Notes: generated from the sequence alone by a model not told the origin. Positions 1 to 6,869 are shown, counted from the stretch's first letter. The stretch is DNA of 7,829 nt from DATGHS01 sp035307785 (GCA_035307785.1 DATGHS010000345.1:1-7829); one strand, 5' to 3'. Program-made: numbers and translations.

Positions 1-1
1 G

Positions 2-1345
2 ACGACCGATCCCAAGGGTGTTGCTTTCAATACTTTTTTGGTCAGCAAGAAATCATACAGGAACTTCGAGCTGCGGTTTCAAGTGCGCCTCAAGGGAGAA
101 CAGGGCAACAGCGGCTTACAATTCCGCAGCAAATTGGTCAATCGTGACACATTTGATGTACATGGGCCGCAAATCGATATTGGCCGAGGAGTCTGGAGCT
201 ATCTCTACGAGGAAGGCCCTAACGGGCGCTTTTTAGCCAAAGCACCCTCTGAAGTAGTAGCGCGAACCATCAAGCCGCTTGGATTTAACGAATTCTATGT
301 GCGATGCGTTGGCAAGCACCTTACGGTCAAGTTCAACGGTGACATCACCCTTGACCGCGATTTTCCCGATCTGCCGGACAATGGCGTGCTTGCTTTGCAA
401 ATCCACCGCGACATGCCCATCGAAGCAACATTCCGCAAGATGGAGATTCGCGAATTGCCGCCAGGTGAAGGCGAGCCGACTATTAAGCCCTGGCCCTTTG
501 ATGCCAGCGGAGCCAAGGATCTGCAACAGCGGTGGGCCGAGAAACTCGGCGTGCCGGTGGAAGAGCCGAATTCCATTGGCATGAAAATGCGACTTATCCC
601 GCCGGGCACATTCCCGATGACGCCGGATTACAATGTCACCATCTCTAAACCGTTTCGCATTGGCATCTACGAAGTAACCGTGGGCCAATTTCGGCAATTC
701 GCTCAGGAAACCGGTTATCAGACCGATGCCGAGATGTCGCATCGCGGAGGAATCATGAAAACCCGCCGCAGCGATGAGGGTGATCGCGATCCGAAATTCA
801 CGTGGAAGCATCCCGACATTTCCCAGGGCGACAACTATCCGGTGGCCCAGTTGAGCTGGAATGACGCCGTGCAGTTCTGTAAATGGCTGAGCGACAAAGA
901 AACGAGGACCTATCGTTTGCCGACCGAAGCCGAATGGACCTGGGCTTGCCGGGCTGGCAACGCCGGTAAGTATCACTTCGGCGACGATGACTCGTTGCTC
1001 GGAGATTATGCCTGGTATGACGCCAACTCTGGCGGTCGCACTCATCCGGTGGGTCAAAAGAAGGCGAATGCCTGGGGCTTGTTCGACATGCACGGTAACG
1101 TGTGCGAGTATTGCCAGGACTGGGTCGAGCCATTGCCCAATGGCGATTTTACCGATCCCCAAGGCCCCAAGAGCGGGAAGTTCCGAGCCATCCGCAGCAG
1201 CGGCTTTTATGACAACGGCAGCGGCGTGAATCGGCGTGGGGCTTATGGCCAGCGCCAGTCGATGAATCACTATGGCTTTCGCGTTGTATGCGAAGCCATT
1301 CCGGTGGAAAGGCTGAAGGAAATGCCGATGCTTCTGGACAAATGA
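2..1345 (+). CDS. DUF1080 domain fused to FGE-sulfatase-like domain (5' partial)
   Basis: The frame is open from the left edge (first full codon at base 2), so the N-terminus is missing; 447 residues are visible. Residues 1 to about 150 are a DUF1080 (3-keto-disaccharide hydrolase / LamG-like beta-sandwich) domain, seen in FELRFQVRLKGEQGNSGLQF and VKFNGDITLD. A linker containing LGVPVEEPNSIGMKM leads into a formylglycine-generating-enzyme-like fold (about 191-431), with YEVTVGQF, YPVAQLSWNDAVQFCKWL, YRLPTEAEWTWACRAG, GLFDMHGNVCEY and a closing HYGFRVVCE. Known family members bind or modify carbohydrates (DUF1080) or convert a sulfatase cysteine to formylglycine (FGE). The cysteine pair of true FGE is not visible here: the segment before the final GFR reads RSSGFYDNGSGVNRRGAYG. 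I therefore infer a non-catalytic, binding-type FGE fold. The protein is probably exported, as relatives are, but the signal region lies outside the window. A TTG at 38 is in frame, but it sits inside the domain and is not the start. Confidence 0.9.
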   Translation, partial: TTDPKGVAFNTFLVSKKSYRNFELRFQVRLKGEQGNSGLQFRSKLVNRDTFDVHGPQIDIGRGVWSYLYEEGPNGRFLAKAPSEVVARTIKPLGFNEFYVRCVGKHLTVKFNGDITLDRDFPDLPDNGVLALQIHRDMPIEATFRKMEIRELPPGEGEPTIKPWPFDASGAKDLQQRWAEKLGVPVEEPNSIGMKMRLIPPGTFPMTPDYNVTISKPFRIGIYEVTVGQFRQFAQETGYQTDAEMSHRGGIMKTRRSDEGDRDPKFTWKHPDISQGDNYPVAQLSWNDAVQFCKWLSDKETRTYRLPTEAEWTWACRAGNAGKYHFGDDDSLLGDYAWYDANSGGRTHPVGQKKANAWGLFDMHGNVCEYCQDWVEPLPNGDFTDPQGPKSGKFRAIRSSGFYDNGSGVNRRGAYGQRQSMNHYGFRVVCEAIPVERLKEMPMLLDK

Positions 1346-1407
1346 TGCGTTCACCCGCCGGCGCTCTCTTCGCAATTCGCCGGGCTTCGCGTTCCTTTTT
1401 GCCAACA

Positions 1408-1416
1408 TGCTATAAT
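1408..1416 (+). promoter_or_regulatory. Extended -10 promoter for selA
   Basis: The string TGCTATAAT holds a perfect TATAAT (1411-1416) preceded by the TGn extension at 1408-1410. No good -35 is visible at normal spacing, as is typical of extended -10 promoters. Transcription would begin near 1423, giving a leader of about 27 bases before the selA ATG at 1450. The site lies in the 104-base gap after the upstream gene, so selA probably has its own promoter. Predicted from sequence only. Confidence 0.6.
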
Positions 1417-1449
1417 CACCGTAATGCCAGCAGATTCGAGTATTGCCGC

Positions 1450-2838
1450 ATGAGTGCCAATCATTATCGCCATTTGCCATCCGTGAATCAGATTTTGGAG
1501 TCGCCAGCCGTGCAGTCGCTGCTGGGCACGCACGCGCATGACGTGGTGGTTGATTCCATTCGCCAGGAACTTGACCAGCTGCGCGCAGAAATCAGCAAAG
1601 GCGTCGGGTTCAATGGTGTAGCGGGACTGGAAATACTCACGGGCCGCGTGGTCGAGCGCGTGGCCCGAGAGCAGCGGCCCAATCTGCGGACCGTCATCAA
1701 CGCCACCGGCATTGTCCTGCACACGAACTTGGGCCGCGCGCCTATGGCGGAGGAGGCTGCCCGGGCCGCTCATGAAGCATCCCGAGCGTATCTGAATTTG
1801 GAACTTGATCTGGGCACCGGCCAGCGCTCGTCGCGGCAAATCGCGATCCGCAACTGGCTCTGCCGGCTCACCGGGGCAGAGTCGGCCACGGCGGTCAACA
1901 ACTGTGCGGCCGCCACGGTCATCACGCTGCGCACGCTTGCCGCTGGACGCGAGGCTATCGTCTCCCGTGGCCAACTTATCGAAATCGGCGGCAGCTTCCG
2001 CATTCCCGAAATCATGGCCGTCAGTGGCGCCACGCTCCGCGAGGTGGGCACCACGAACATTACGCGGATTGCCGACTATGAAAAGGCAATCAATCCGAAT
2101 ACGGCGCTGCTGATGCGGGTGCATCACAGCAACTACCGCGTGATCGGCTTCACGGAAAGCGCCAGCCTGGAAGAACTCGTGGCCCTCGGCCGAAAGCACA
2201 ATCTGCCAGTGATTGACGATGTAGGCAGCGGCCAATTGGCCGATCTTAGCGGGCTGGGATTCCAGGACGAACCGATGATCCGCACCAGCGTCGCGGCCGG
2301 GGCGGACCTGGTGCTCTTCAGCGGCGACAAACTGTTGGGCGGCCCGCAAGCTGGAATCATCGTCGGCCGCAAGGACCTCATTCAACGGATCGAACGCGAC
2401 CCGCTGATGCGCGCTTTTCGCCTCGATAAGATGACGCTGGCCGCGTTGGAAGCCACGCTTCGACTGTATCTGGATGAACAGCGCGCTTGGCGCGATGTGC
2501 CGGTGCTGCGCATGCTGGCCATGCCGCTGGAAGAATTGCGAAATCGTGCAAAGGCTGTAGCGACACAGCTAGGAAGCATTTCCGGCGTGAAGGCCAGCGT
2601 TCAGGAAACGCAGACTTTCGTCGGCGGCGGCTCACTGCCGGCCCAGGCGATGCCGTCAATCGCCGTGGCCATTGCCGCGAAAGGCCGCAGCGACGACGTT
2701 CTGGCCGAACGGCTGCGCACGGGAACGCCGGCGGTTTTGGGCCGTATTCAAGACGGACATCTGCTGCTCGATCTGCGCACGGTGTTTCCAGAGCAAGAAG
2801 CGGAGCTGGTCGCGTCGGTAACGGCGGCGATTGGATAA
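1450..2838 (+). CDS. selA: L-seryl-tRNA(Sec) selenium transferase
   Basis: SelA is a cytoplasmic PLP enzyme that converts seryl-tRNA(Sec) to selenocysteinyl-tRNA(Sec) using selenophosphate from SelD; the product is delivered to UGA codons by SelB. From ATG 1450 the protein has 462 residues, matching the roughly 463 of E. coli SelA. The N-terminal SelA domain begins LPSVNQILESPAVQSLLG. The substrate and cofactor motifs follow: VLHTNLGRA (His91 to Ala97), ATAVNNCAAA, SRGQLIEIGGSFRIP, EVGTTN, IDDVGSGQL, and SGDKLLGGPQAG with the PLP lysine at Lys294 (Lys295 in E. coli). The close register of this lysine supports the start at 1450; the frame stays open back to 1288, but that part overlaps the preceding gene and looks non-coding. 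The ribosome-binding site is weak (GAG near 1438). selB, selC and selD are not in the window, and the neighbours are unrelated to selenium. The gene appears intact. Confidence 0.97.
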   Translation: MSANHYRHLPSVNQILESPAVQSLLGTHAHDVVVDSIRQELDQLRAEISKGVGFNGVAGLEILTGRVVERVAREQRPNLRTVINATGIVLHTNLGRAPMAEEAARAAHEASRAYLNLELDLGTGQRSSRQIAIRNWLCRLTGAESATAVNNCAAATVITLRTLAAGREAIVSRGQLIEIGGSFRIPEIMAVSGATLREVGTTNITRIADYEKAINPNTALLMRVHHSNYRVIGFTESASLEELVALGRKHNLPVIDDVGSGQLADLSGLGFQDEPMIRTSVAAGADLVLFSGDKLLGGPQAGIIVGRKDLIQRIERDPLMRAFRLDKMTLAALEATLRLYLDEQRAWRDVPVLRMLAMPLEELRNRAKAVATQLGSISGVKASVQETQTFVGGGSLPAQAMPSIAVAIAAKGRSDDVLAERLRTGTPAVLGRIQDGHLLLDLRTVFPEQEAELVASVTAAIG

Positions 2839-2845
2839 GGTTCTT

Positions 2846-2920
2846 GGCGAACATCGGGCCGCAAGGCCGACGTGTGAGAGGCGAACACGGCGGCCTTGCG
2901 GCTCGACGCTCGCCATTTTT
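2846..2920 (+). terminator. Long hairpin plus T tract after selA (terminator and/or REP-like element)
   Basis: Eight bases after the selA stop lies a near-perfect palindrome. Outer arms GGCGA (2846-2850) and TCGCC (2910-2914) enclose a symmetric 3x3 internal loop. A 16-pair stem follows (2854-2869 with 2891-2906, one G-U pair), whose core is GCCGCAAGGCCG against CGGCCTTGCGGC. After one A/G mismatch there is a further CGTGT/ACACG stem with a 9-base loop. ATTTTT follows immediately at 2915-2920. The geometry fits an intrinsic terminator for selA, but the arms are much longer than needed and resemble dispersed palindromic repeats I recall from planctomycete genomes, so it may be a repeat that also terminates. 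Confidence 0.6.
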
Positions 2921-2971
2921 CGCTCTTCTGCCTACTACTACTTCAACGCCCTATTTCCTCTCCTTCTCTTC

Positions 2972-2975
2972 GGAG
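2972..2975 (+). promoter_or_regulatory. Ribosome-binding site of the Gfo/Idh/MocA gene
   Basis: GGAG seven bases before ATG 2983. It decides between the two close in-frame ATGs (2983 and 2998) in favour of 2983. The stretch before it (about 2920-2971) is pyrimidine-rich with no clear -10 box. Confidence 0.6.
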
Positions 2976-2982
2976 CACCCTC

Positions 2983-4284
2983 ATGCCTGCTCGCAAAATG
3001 ACTCGGCGCACTTTTCATACTGCCGCTGCCGGCGCTTTGGGCCTCACGGCCGTTTCCTACCAGCGCGTGCTCGGCGCCAACGAGCGCGTGAAGCTCGGTT
3101 TCATCGGCGTTAGCAACCGCGGCGGCCAGTTGCTCGACGCCTTCACGAAACTCAACGACATTCAGGTCACCGCACTCTGCGACGTGTGGAAACCTTCACT
3201 CGAAAAAGCTAGCGCGCGCTTCGACGGCAAGGCCGCGACACATGGGGACTTCCGCAAGCTGATCGACTCGAAAGACGTGGATGCAGTCGTGATCGCCACG
3301 CCAGACCACTGGCACGCCATCATGACCATCACCGCTTGTAAAGCCGACAAGGACGTGTACTGTGAGAAACCATTGTCGATCACCATCCGCGAAGGGCGGC
3401 GCATGGTCGAAGTGGCCCGTGAGACCAAGCGCGTGGTGCAGGTGGGCACGCATCGCCGTTCCTCACGGCTATATGCGAAGCTCGCCAACGAAATGCAGGG
3501 CGGCAAGATTGGCAAAGTGACCGTGAGCCGCTGCTACCGGCTCAGCGACATGTACCCAGACGGCATCGGCAAGGCGGAGCCGACCGATTCGCCCAAGAAC
3601 CTGAACTGGGACATGTGGCTCGGCCCCCGGCCAGAGCGCAAATTCCAGGCCACGATTCATCCGTACAAGTTCCGCTGGCACGAACTCTATTCGTCGCAAA
3701 TGGGTAACTGGGGCGTGCATTATCTCGACGCCATCCGTTGGCTGACGGGCGAAGAAGCGCCGTCGGCCGTGGTCGCCGTAGGCGGCCGCTACGCCATCGA
3801 CGACGACCGCACCATCCCCGACACGATGGAGGCCGTCTTCGAATTTGCCTCCGGCCGCATGGCTATCTTCGGCCAGTACGAAGCGAGTCAGTTGCCGGCC
3901 CTTACGAAAGGCGAAGTTGAACTGCGCGGCACGCTCGGTGCCCTGTACATCAGCGAGCGGGAATATGAAGTCATGCCCGAAAAGCTGGGCCAGTTCCAGA
4001 CTCCCAAGTCGCCGCGCGCGAAGGCCGAGAAAGGCACGGCCGACGACGGCGACCTCACCGTGCAGCATGCCCGCAACTTCATCGACTGCGTAAAGAGCCG
4101 CGAAAAGCCCAATGCTGACGTCGAAATCGGCCACCGCAGCACCACCATGAGCCTGCTGGCCAACATCGCGCTGAAAACGAAGATGCGGCTAGAGTGGGAC
4201 GCAAAGAAGGAGATGGTCACGAATTGCCCGCAAGCGAATGAGTTGCTGCACTACGAATACCGCAAGCCGTGGAAATTGGGGTGA
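2983..4284 (+). CDS. Gfo/Idh/MocA family oxidoreductase with Tat signal
   Basis: 433 residues. The N-terminus has a twin-arginine signal (Thr7-Arg8-Arg9-Thr-Phe) followed by an alanine-rich stretch and an LGAN site near residue 32, so export in folded form, with cofactor bound, is predicted. The NAD(P)-binding Rossmann fold starts at Lys37 (KLGFIGVSNRGG, with Gly42 and Gly47 in the dinucleotide loop). The CEKPLS motif (Glu128-Lys129-Pro130) is the family signature that positions nicotinamide and substrate. The C-terminal substrate domain carries WDMWLGPRP and GNWGVHYLDAIRWL, with His246 and Asp249 at the usual catalytic positions. These enzymes oxidise or reduce sugars, inositols and related compounds, and planctomycetes have many Tat-exported paralogs; the substrate cannot be read from sequence. 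The neighbours give no pathway clue: it follows selA across a terminator-like hairpin and converges on the channel-like gene. It looks complete. Confidence 0.93.
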   Translation: MPARKMTRRTFHTAAAGALGLTAVSYQRVLGANERVKLGFIGVSNRGGQLLDAFTKLNDIQVTALCDVWKPSLEKASARFDGKAATHGDFRKLIDSKDVDAVVIATPDHWHAIMTITACKADKDVYCEKPLSITIREGRRMVEVARETKRVVQVGTHRRSSRLYAKLANEMQGGKIGKVTVSRCYRLSDMYPDGIGKAEPTDSPKNLNWDMWLGPRPERKFQATIHPYKFRWHELYSSQMGNWGVHYLDAIRWLTGEEAPSAVVAVGGRYAIDDDRTIPDTMEAVFEFASGRMAIFGQYEASQLPALTKGEVELRGTLGALYISEREYEVMPEKLGQFQTPKSPRAKAEKGTADDGDLTVQHARNFIDCVKSREKPNADVEIGHRSTTMSLLANIALKTKMRLEWDAKKEMVTNCPQANELLHYEYRKPWKLG

Positions 4285-4292
4285 GACTTGGC

Positions 4293-4356
4293 GAGCCGAG
4301 CGCCGTAAGGCGCCGGGCCGCGGCGCCGCAACCCGGTCGCTTACGCAGCTCGGCTC
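4293..4356. repeat. Imperfect palindrome B in convergent spacer
   Basis: Beginning 8 bases after the oxidoreductase stop codon. Outer arms GAGCCGAGC (4293-4301) and GCTCGGCTC (4348-4356) pair perfectly. Inside them CGTAAG (4304-4309) pairs with CTTACG (4340-4345), then CCGGG (4313-4317) with CCCGG (4332-4336), and the tip holds the self-complementary GCGGCGCCGC (4320-4329). No T run follows the right arm, so a simple intrinsic terminator is unlikely. The layered arms suggest a REP-like mobile or structural element. Confidence 0.6.
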
Positions 4357-4394
4357 CCCGAGAACATGCAATAAAGCTCCTATTTTGTGGCTGC

Positions 4395-4450
4395 TAGCCC
4401 GAAGCGCAAACGAGAACAAAGGGAAATGCCCTCGCTTGCGCTTCGGGCTA
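4395..4450. repeat. Palindrome C with 15-base perfect arms
   Basis: TAGCCCGAAGCGCAA (4395-4409) and TTGCGCTTCGGGCTA (4436-4450) are exact reverse complements. After one A/C mismatch, CGAG (4411-4414) pairs with CTCG (4431-4434), leaving a 16-base loop. I recall this AGCCCGAAGCGCAAGCGAGG-type sequence as a frequent intergenic repeat in planctomycete genomes; that is memory, not a search. It sits between two converging genes and could block read-through in both directions, but no adjacent T tract is present on either strand. Confidence 0.7.
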
Positions 4451-4490
4451 ACCCACCCTTTTGTTGGAGTTTTTAGAACCGCACCTCAAG

Positions 4491-6446
4491 TCACGGTTTC
4501 ACTTGCACAAGCTTCGCTTGCGCCTTTTCGCGCACCAGTAACGAAAGTAATTCTTCCGCCTGGCCACGGGTGCGCGGTTTGCCCAGGCGCAACGGCAATT
4601 TTTCGAGTGCCTTTTCCGCATCTACGGCGGAGCAGCCATTTTCGGTGCGGACCAGCAGCGCCACCTGAGCCCGCGCGGGAATGGGGATAGCGGTCACTTC
4701 CAGGCTCCATTCGGCTGGGGCCGGCTCGCGGCGGAAGATGCGCTCCAGGTCTGGCAGTACCCCGACAGCGGTAAACCGGTCGCCTTCCTGCAGGCGATAG
4801 CCGAGTTGCGCCTCGGTAATGATTCCGTGATGCATCGGGACTGCCAGCGGGACTAATCCGTAGTCCACTTCCAGGGTGCGGATGAACTGATCTTTTAAGC
4901 ACGGATCGTTGGGCTGGACGAGTAGCTCCACCGCGCCGAGCATCTCGTGGCCGATGCGGAAAATGCTCTGCACACGATCGCCGTAGAGTGCCGCCACGAA
5001 TGCCGGGGCCGCTAGTGCCGGCAGCGACAATGCCAGGCGAATATTGGCCGCGTCGCGAACAGTCTCGGCCAACTGCGCATCCACGAGCCGCACAACCACG
5101 CGCTGTTTTGGATTGATCTCACGGGCTAGCAGTGCGATCTCCAAGTTGATCAGGTCATTGGTCGTGGCCGCAACCACGGCCCGCGTGGCGCCGGCCCGAG
5201 CCTGCTTGAGCACGTCCAGCAGCGTGGCATCGCCAATAATGACGGCAGCTCCGAGCCGCCGGCAGGTGCCAATGAACGGATTGTCGCGCGAGCGCTCAAT
5301 AACCACAACTTGCTCGTCGCAATCGAGCAACTCCTTGACCACGCGAAAGCCCACATTGCCCAGACCGCAGACGACAATGTGGCCGCTATCGGGAATGCGG
5401 CGAATCTCGAGCGCTCCGCCGAGCCGCGCGCGCAACAGATAGTTGGTGAAGATGGCGGTAAACGCCGCCGTCAGCACGGCGCCGGTGATCCGCAGGAAGC
5501 TGACGAAAATCTTCTGCCAGCCTTCGTAGGTATCCGCCTTCATGTCCGCCCCGGTGGCAATGATGCTGATGGTCCGATACAAACCGTCGGGCAAGGAAGT
5601 GGAGAGGCCGAAGCGCCAGTAAATGATCGTGCTGCAAACGACCACCACGAATAACACGGAACCGCAGATTTTGAGTGCGAGGTCCACTTCCACCAGGGCT
5701 CGCCACAGCATACGGCCATAGCGGCGAATGCGGCCGGCAAAACGGACCCCGGCCAGCAGCGATTCCCATTCTTCGCCTTCGCCTAATGGCATCAATTTGG
5801 AGAGGTGGTGAGGTTCGCCGCAGACGACGAGCGAGTCGCCAACTTTCAATTGTGCTTCACTATTGACGTGGAGCAGTAACCGAGGCGCCGGTTCGTCGTG
5901 GCCGTGCTGGGCCAGCACCTGCACTTCGAAATGAGCAGCCAGCTCCGCTATGCGGTGGCCAATGAGCGGCGAATTCGGCCCCACGGCAAGCCGGACAATT
6001 TGCCAACGCTCGTCTTGGATGGTAAACGCGCCGAGCCCTTCGCCCGTAAGAGCGGAAAGGGCCAGAAGCGGCGCGGTCAGTGCCGACACCGATTGGGCAT
6101 AAATGTTGGAGACCGCTTTGCCCAGGCGTGGGATCAAGTTCTGGTTGAACATGCGCACGACAATGCGCACGTTCGCGTTGAGCCGCCGAGCTGCCAGGGC
6201 CGCAGCAATGTTTACCAGATCGTCGCTCGCCACGATCAGCACACCGCGGGCGTTCTCGATACCCGCCTGGCTCAGCACGGCTGGCTCCCGGAAGTCGCCG
6301 CGCACCACCCGTACTTGCTGCAAGCGCGGATCGTCGGCGCGAGCGTGCGTATCTACCACGACCACTGGCATCCCCGCGGCGCGCAAGAATTCCAGAACGC
6401 GCCAACCCACGCGCCCCAGCCCGCACAAAATTACTGGCTGTTCCAC
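4491..6446 (-). CDS. RCK-2TM-RCK channel-like NAD-binding (TrkA/Kch-related) protein
   Basis: 651 residues from GTG at 6446, chosen because AAAGGA lies about 8 bases upstream on this strand. Residues 4-125 form an RCK/TrkA-N Rossmann domain with CGLGRVG (8-14) and an acidic strand end at Asp32; about 138-215 is its TrkA-C partner. Two hydrophobic helices follow (about 255-277 and 311-338), with a pore-loop-like segment between them (TISIIATGADMK, 292-303). A second RCK-N domain has CGLGNVG (360-366) and Glu384, and a second RCK-C domain spans about 490-570. A 70-residue tail (580-650) ends the chain. RCK domains bind nucleotides or ions and gate potassium transport at the inner membrane. Two features are odd: a complete RCK unit precedes the pore, and the filter position reads IATGA, not the potassium-selective TVGYG. 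The ion carried, and whether it conducts at all, is uncertain. It converges with the oxidoreductase gene and diverges from the [2Fe-2S] gene. Confidence 0.85.
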   Translation of the reverse strand: MEQPVILCGLGRVGWRVLEFLRAAGMPVVVVDTHARADDPRLQQVRVVRGDFREPAVLSQAGIENARGVLIVASDDLVNIAAALAARRLNANVRIVVRMFNQNLIPRLGKAVSNIYAQSVSALTAPLLALSALTGEGLGAFTIQDERWQIVRLAVGPNSPLIGHRIAELAAHFEVQVLAQHGHDEPAPRLLLHVNSEAQLKVGDSLVVCGEPHHLSKLMPLGEGEEWESLLAGVRFAGRIRRYGRMLWRALVEVDLALKICGSVLFVVVVCSTIIYWRFGLSTSLPDGLYRTISIIATGADMKADTYEGWQKIFVSFLRITGAVLTAAFTAIFTNYLLRARLGGALEIRRIPDSGHIVVCGLGNVGFRVVKELLDCDEQVVVIERSRDNPFIGTCRRLGAAVIIGDATLLDVLKQARAGATRAVVAATTNDLINLEIALLAREINPKQRVVVRLVDAQLAETVRDAANIRLALSLPALAAPAFVAALYGDRVQSIFRIGHEMLGAVELLVQPNDPCLKDQFIRTLEVDYGLVPLAVPMHHGIITEAQLGYRLQEGDRFTAVGVLPDLERIFRREPAPAEWSLEVTAIPIPARAQVALLVRTENGCSAVDAEKALEKLPLRLGKPRTRGQAEELLSLLVREKAQAKLVQVKP

Positions 6447-6465
6447 AACTCACATCCTTTGCGGT

Positions 6466-6474
6466 AATATACCA
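6466..6474 (-). promoter_or_regulatory. Extended -10 promoter for the channel-like gene
   Basis: Read on the minus strand, TGGTATATT holds a five-of-six match to TATAAT (TATATT, 6471-6466) with the TGn extension at 6474-6472. The start would be near 6459, giving a leader of about 13 bases that includes the AAAGGA ribosome-binding site (about 6460-6455). This is the same extended -10 layout as the selA promoter. Confidence 0.45.
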
Positions 6475-6557
6475 ATATGCCGCTTGCGGCTTTGCGCTCG
6501 AGAAATCCAAAGGTCAGCGCTAAGTCGCTAGCGGCGACCGCCCCGCGCGAGACCGCC

Positions 6558-6869
6558 ATGAACCTTGATGACAAGATATGCTACTGCTTCCACGTGTCGC
6601 GTCGCAAGCTCATGAATTACGCGCGAATTCACCAGCCCAAGGTGGCGAGCCAGCTTTCCGAATGCGGCGGCGCCGGCACCGGCTGCGGCTGGTGCATTCC
6701 ATTCCTGGAACAGATTTTTCGGCAGCAAGCAAAGAAGGAAACCGTGGAACTGGATCTGATTACGCCGGAAGAGTATGAGCGCCAGCGCGCGGAGTATATT
6801 CGCGCGGGAAAGGGGACGCCCCCGGAAGATCAGAGGTCGGAAGTCAGAGATCAGAAGTCAGAAAGGTAA
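6558..6869 (+). CDS. BFD-like [2Fe-2S]-binding protein
   Basis: 103 residues from ATG 6558. It matches the bacterioferritin-associated-ferredoxin-type [2Fe-2S] domain: Cys8-x-Cys10 near the start (KICYCFHVS) and Cys43-x2-Cys46 (GTGCGWC) are the four expected cluster ligands; Cys36 is an extra cysteine. The rest of the core (VASQLSECGGAGTGCGWCIP) fits the small stand-alone planctomycete form, followed by a hydrophilic tail with TPEEYERQRAEYIRAGKG. In known relatives the cluster passes electrons, for example to bacterioferritin for iron release; the partner here is unknown. An in-frame ATG at 6477 would add 27 residues, but homologous proteins usually begin a few residues before the first Cys-x-Cys. 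No strong ribosome-binding site is seen at either start. The last 13 or so codons (DQRSEVRDQKSER) are encoded by a 7-base tandem repeat and are probably not conserved. Confidence 0.85.
   Translation: MNLDDKICYCFHVSRRKLMNYARIHQPKVASQLSECGGAGTGCGWCIPFLEQIFRQQAKKETVELDLITPEEYERQRAEYIRAGKGTPPEDQRSEVRDQKSER
6828..6862 (+). repeat. Five tandem 7-base units (RRTCAGA-like)
   Basis: The units are GATCAGA, GGTCGGA, AGTCAGA, GATCAGA and AGTCAGA in direct succession. Three units make 21 bases, which explains the 7-residue periodicity in the protein tail (DQRSEVR, DQKSER). The array lies inside the end of the [2Fe-2S] gene. Similar AGTCAGA-type arrays are, as I recall, common at intergenic sites in planctomycetes and other bacteria. 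Confidence 0.8.

Noticed and set aside
1358..1400. CCGGCG/CGCCGG hairpin with T5 downstream as a terminator of the first gene
   Set aside because: Only six pairs, a 14-base loop, and the T run begins 12 bases after the stem, too far for an intrinsic terminator.
233..1480. A 415-codon open frame on the minus strand
   Set aside because: It lies opposite the clear DUF1080/FGE gene and shows no recognisable domain; long antisense frames are expected in GC-rich coding DNA.
1351..2385. A 344-codon minus-strand frame opposite selA
   Set aside because: SelA is unmistakable on the plus strand, and the antisense translation has no family features.
3469..4134. A 221-codon minus-strand frame opposite the oxidoreductase gene
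   Set aside because: Shadow of the Gfo/Idh/MocA coding sequence.
4293..4450. CRISPR-like or attachment-site reading of the palindromes
   Set aside because: There is no regular repeat-spacer spacing, no identical direct repeats, and no cas, integrase or tRNA gene nearby.
5898..6467. A 189-codon plus-strand frame opposite the channel-like gene
   Set aside because: It mirrors the first RCK domain, with no ribosome-binding site or domain of its own.
6442..6470. Plus-strand promoter TCCACA-17-TAATAT for the [2Fe-2S] gene
   Set aside because: Both boxes match only four of six consensus bases and overlap the start region of the opposite gene; too weak to list as a feature.
6477..6557. N-terminal extension of the [2Fe-2S] protein from ATG 6477
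   Set aside because: The added 27 residues look like untranslated sequence and overlap the likely promoter region; family members start close to the first Cys-x-Cys.
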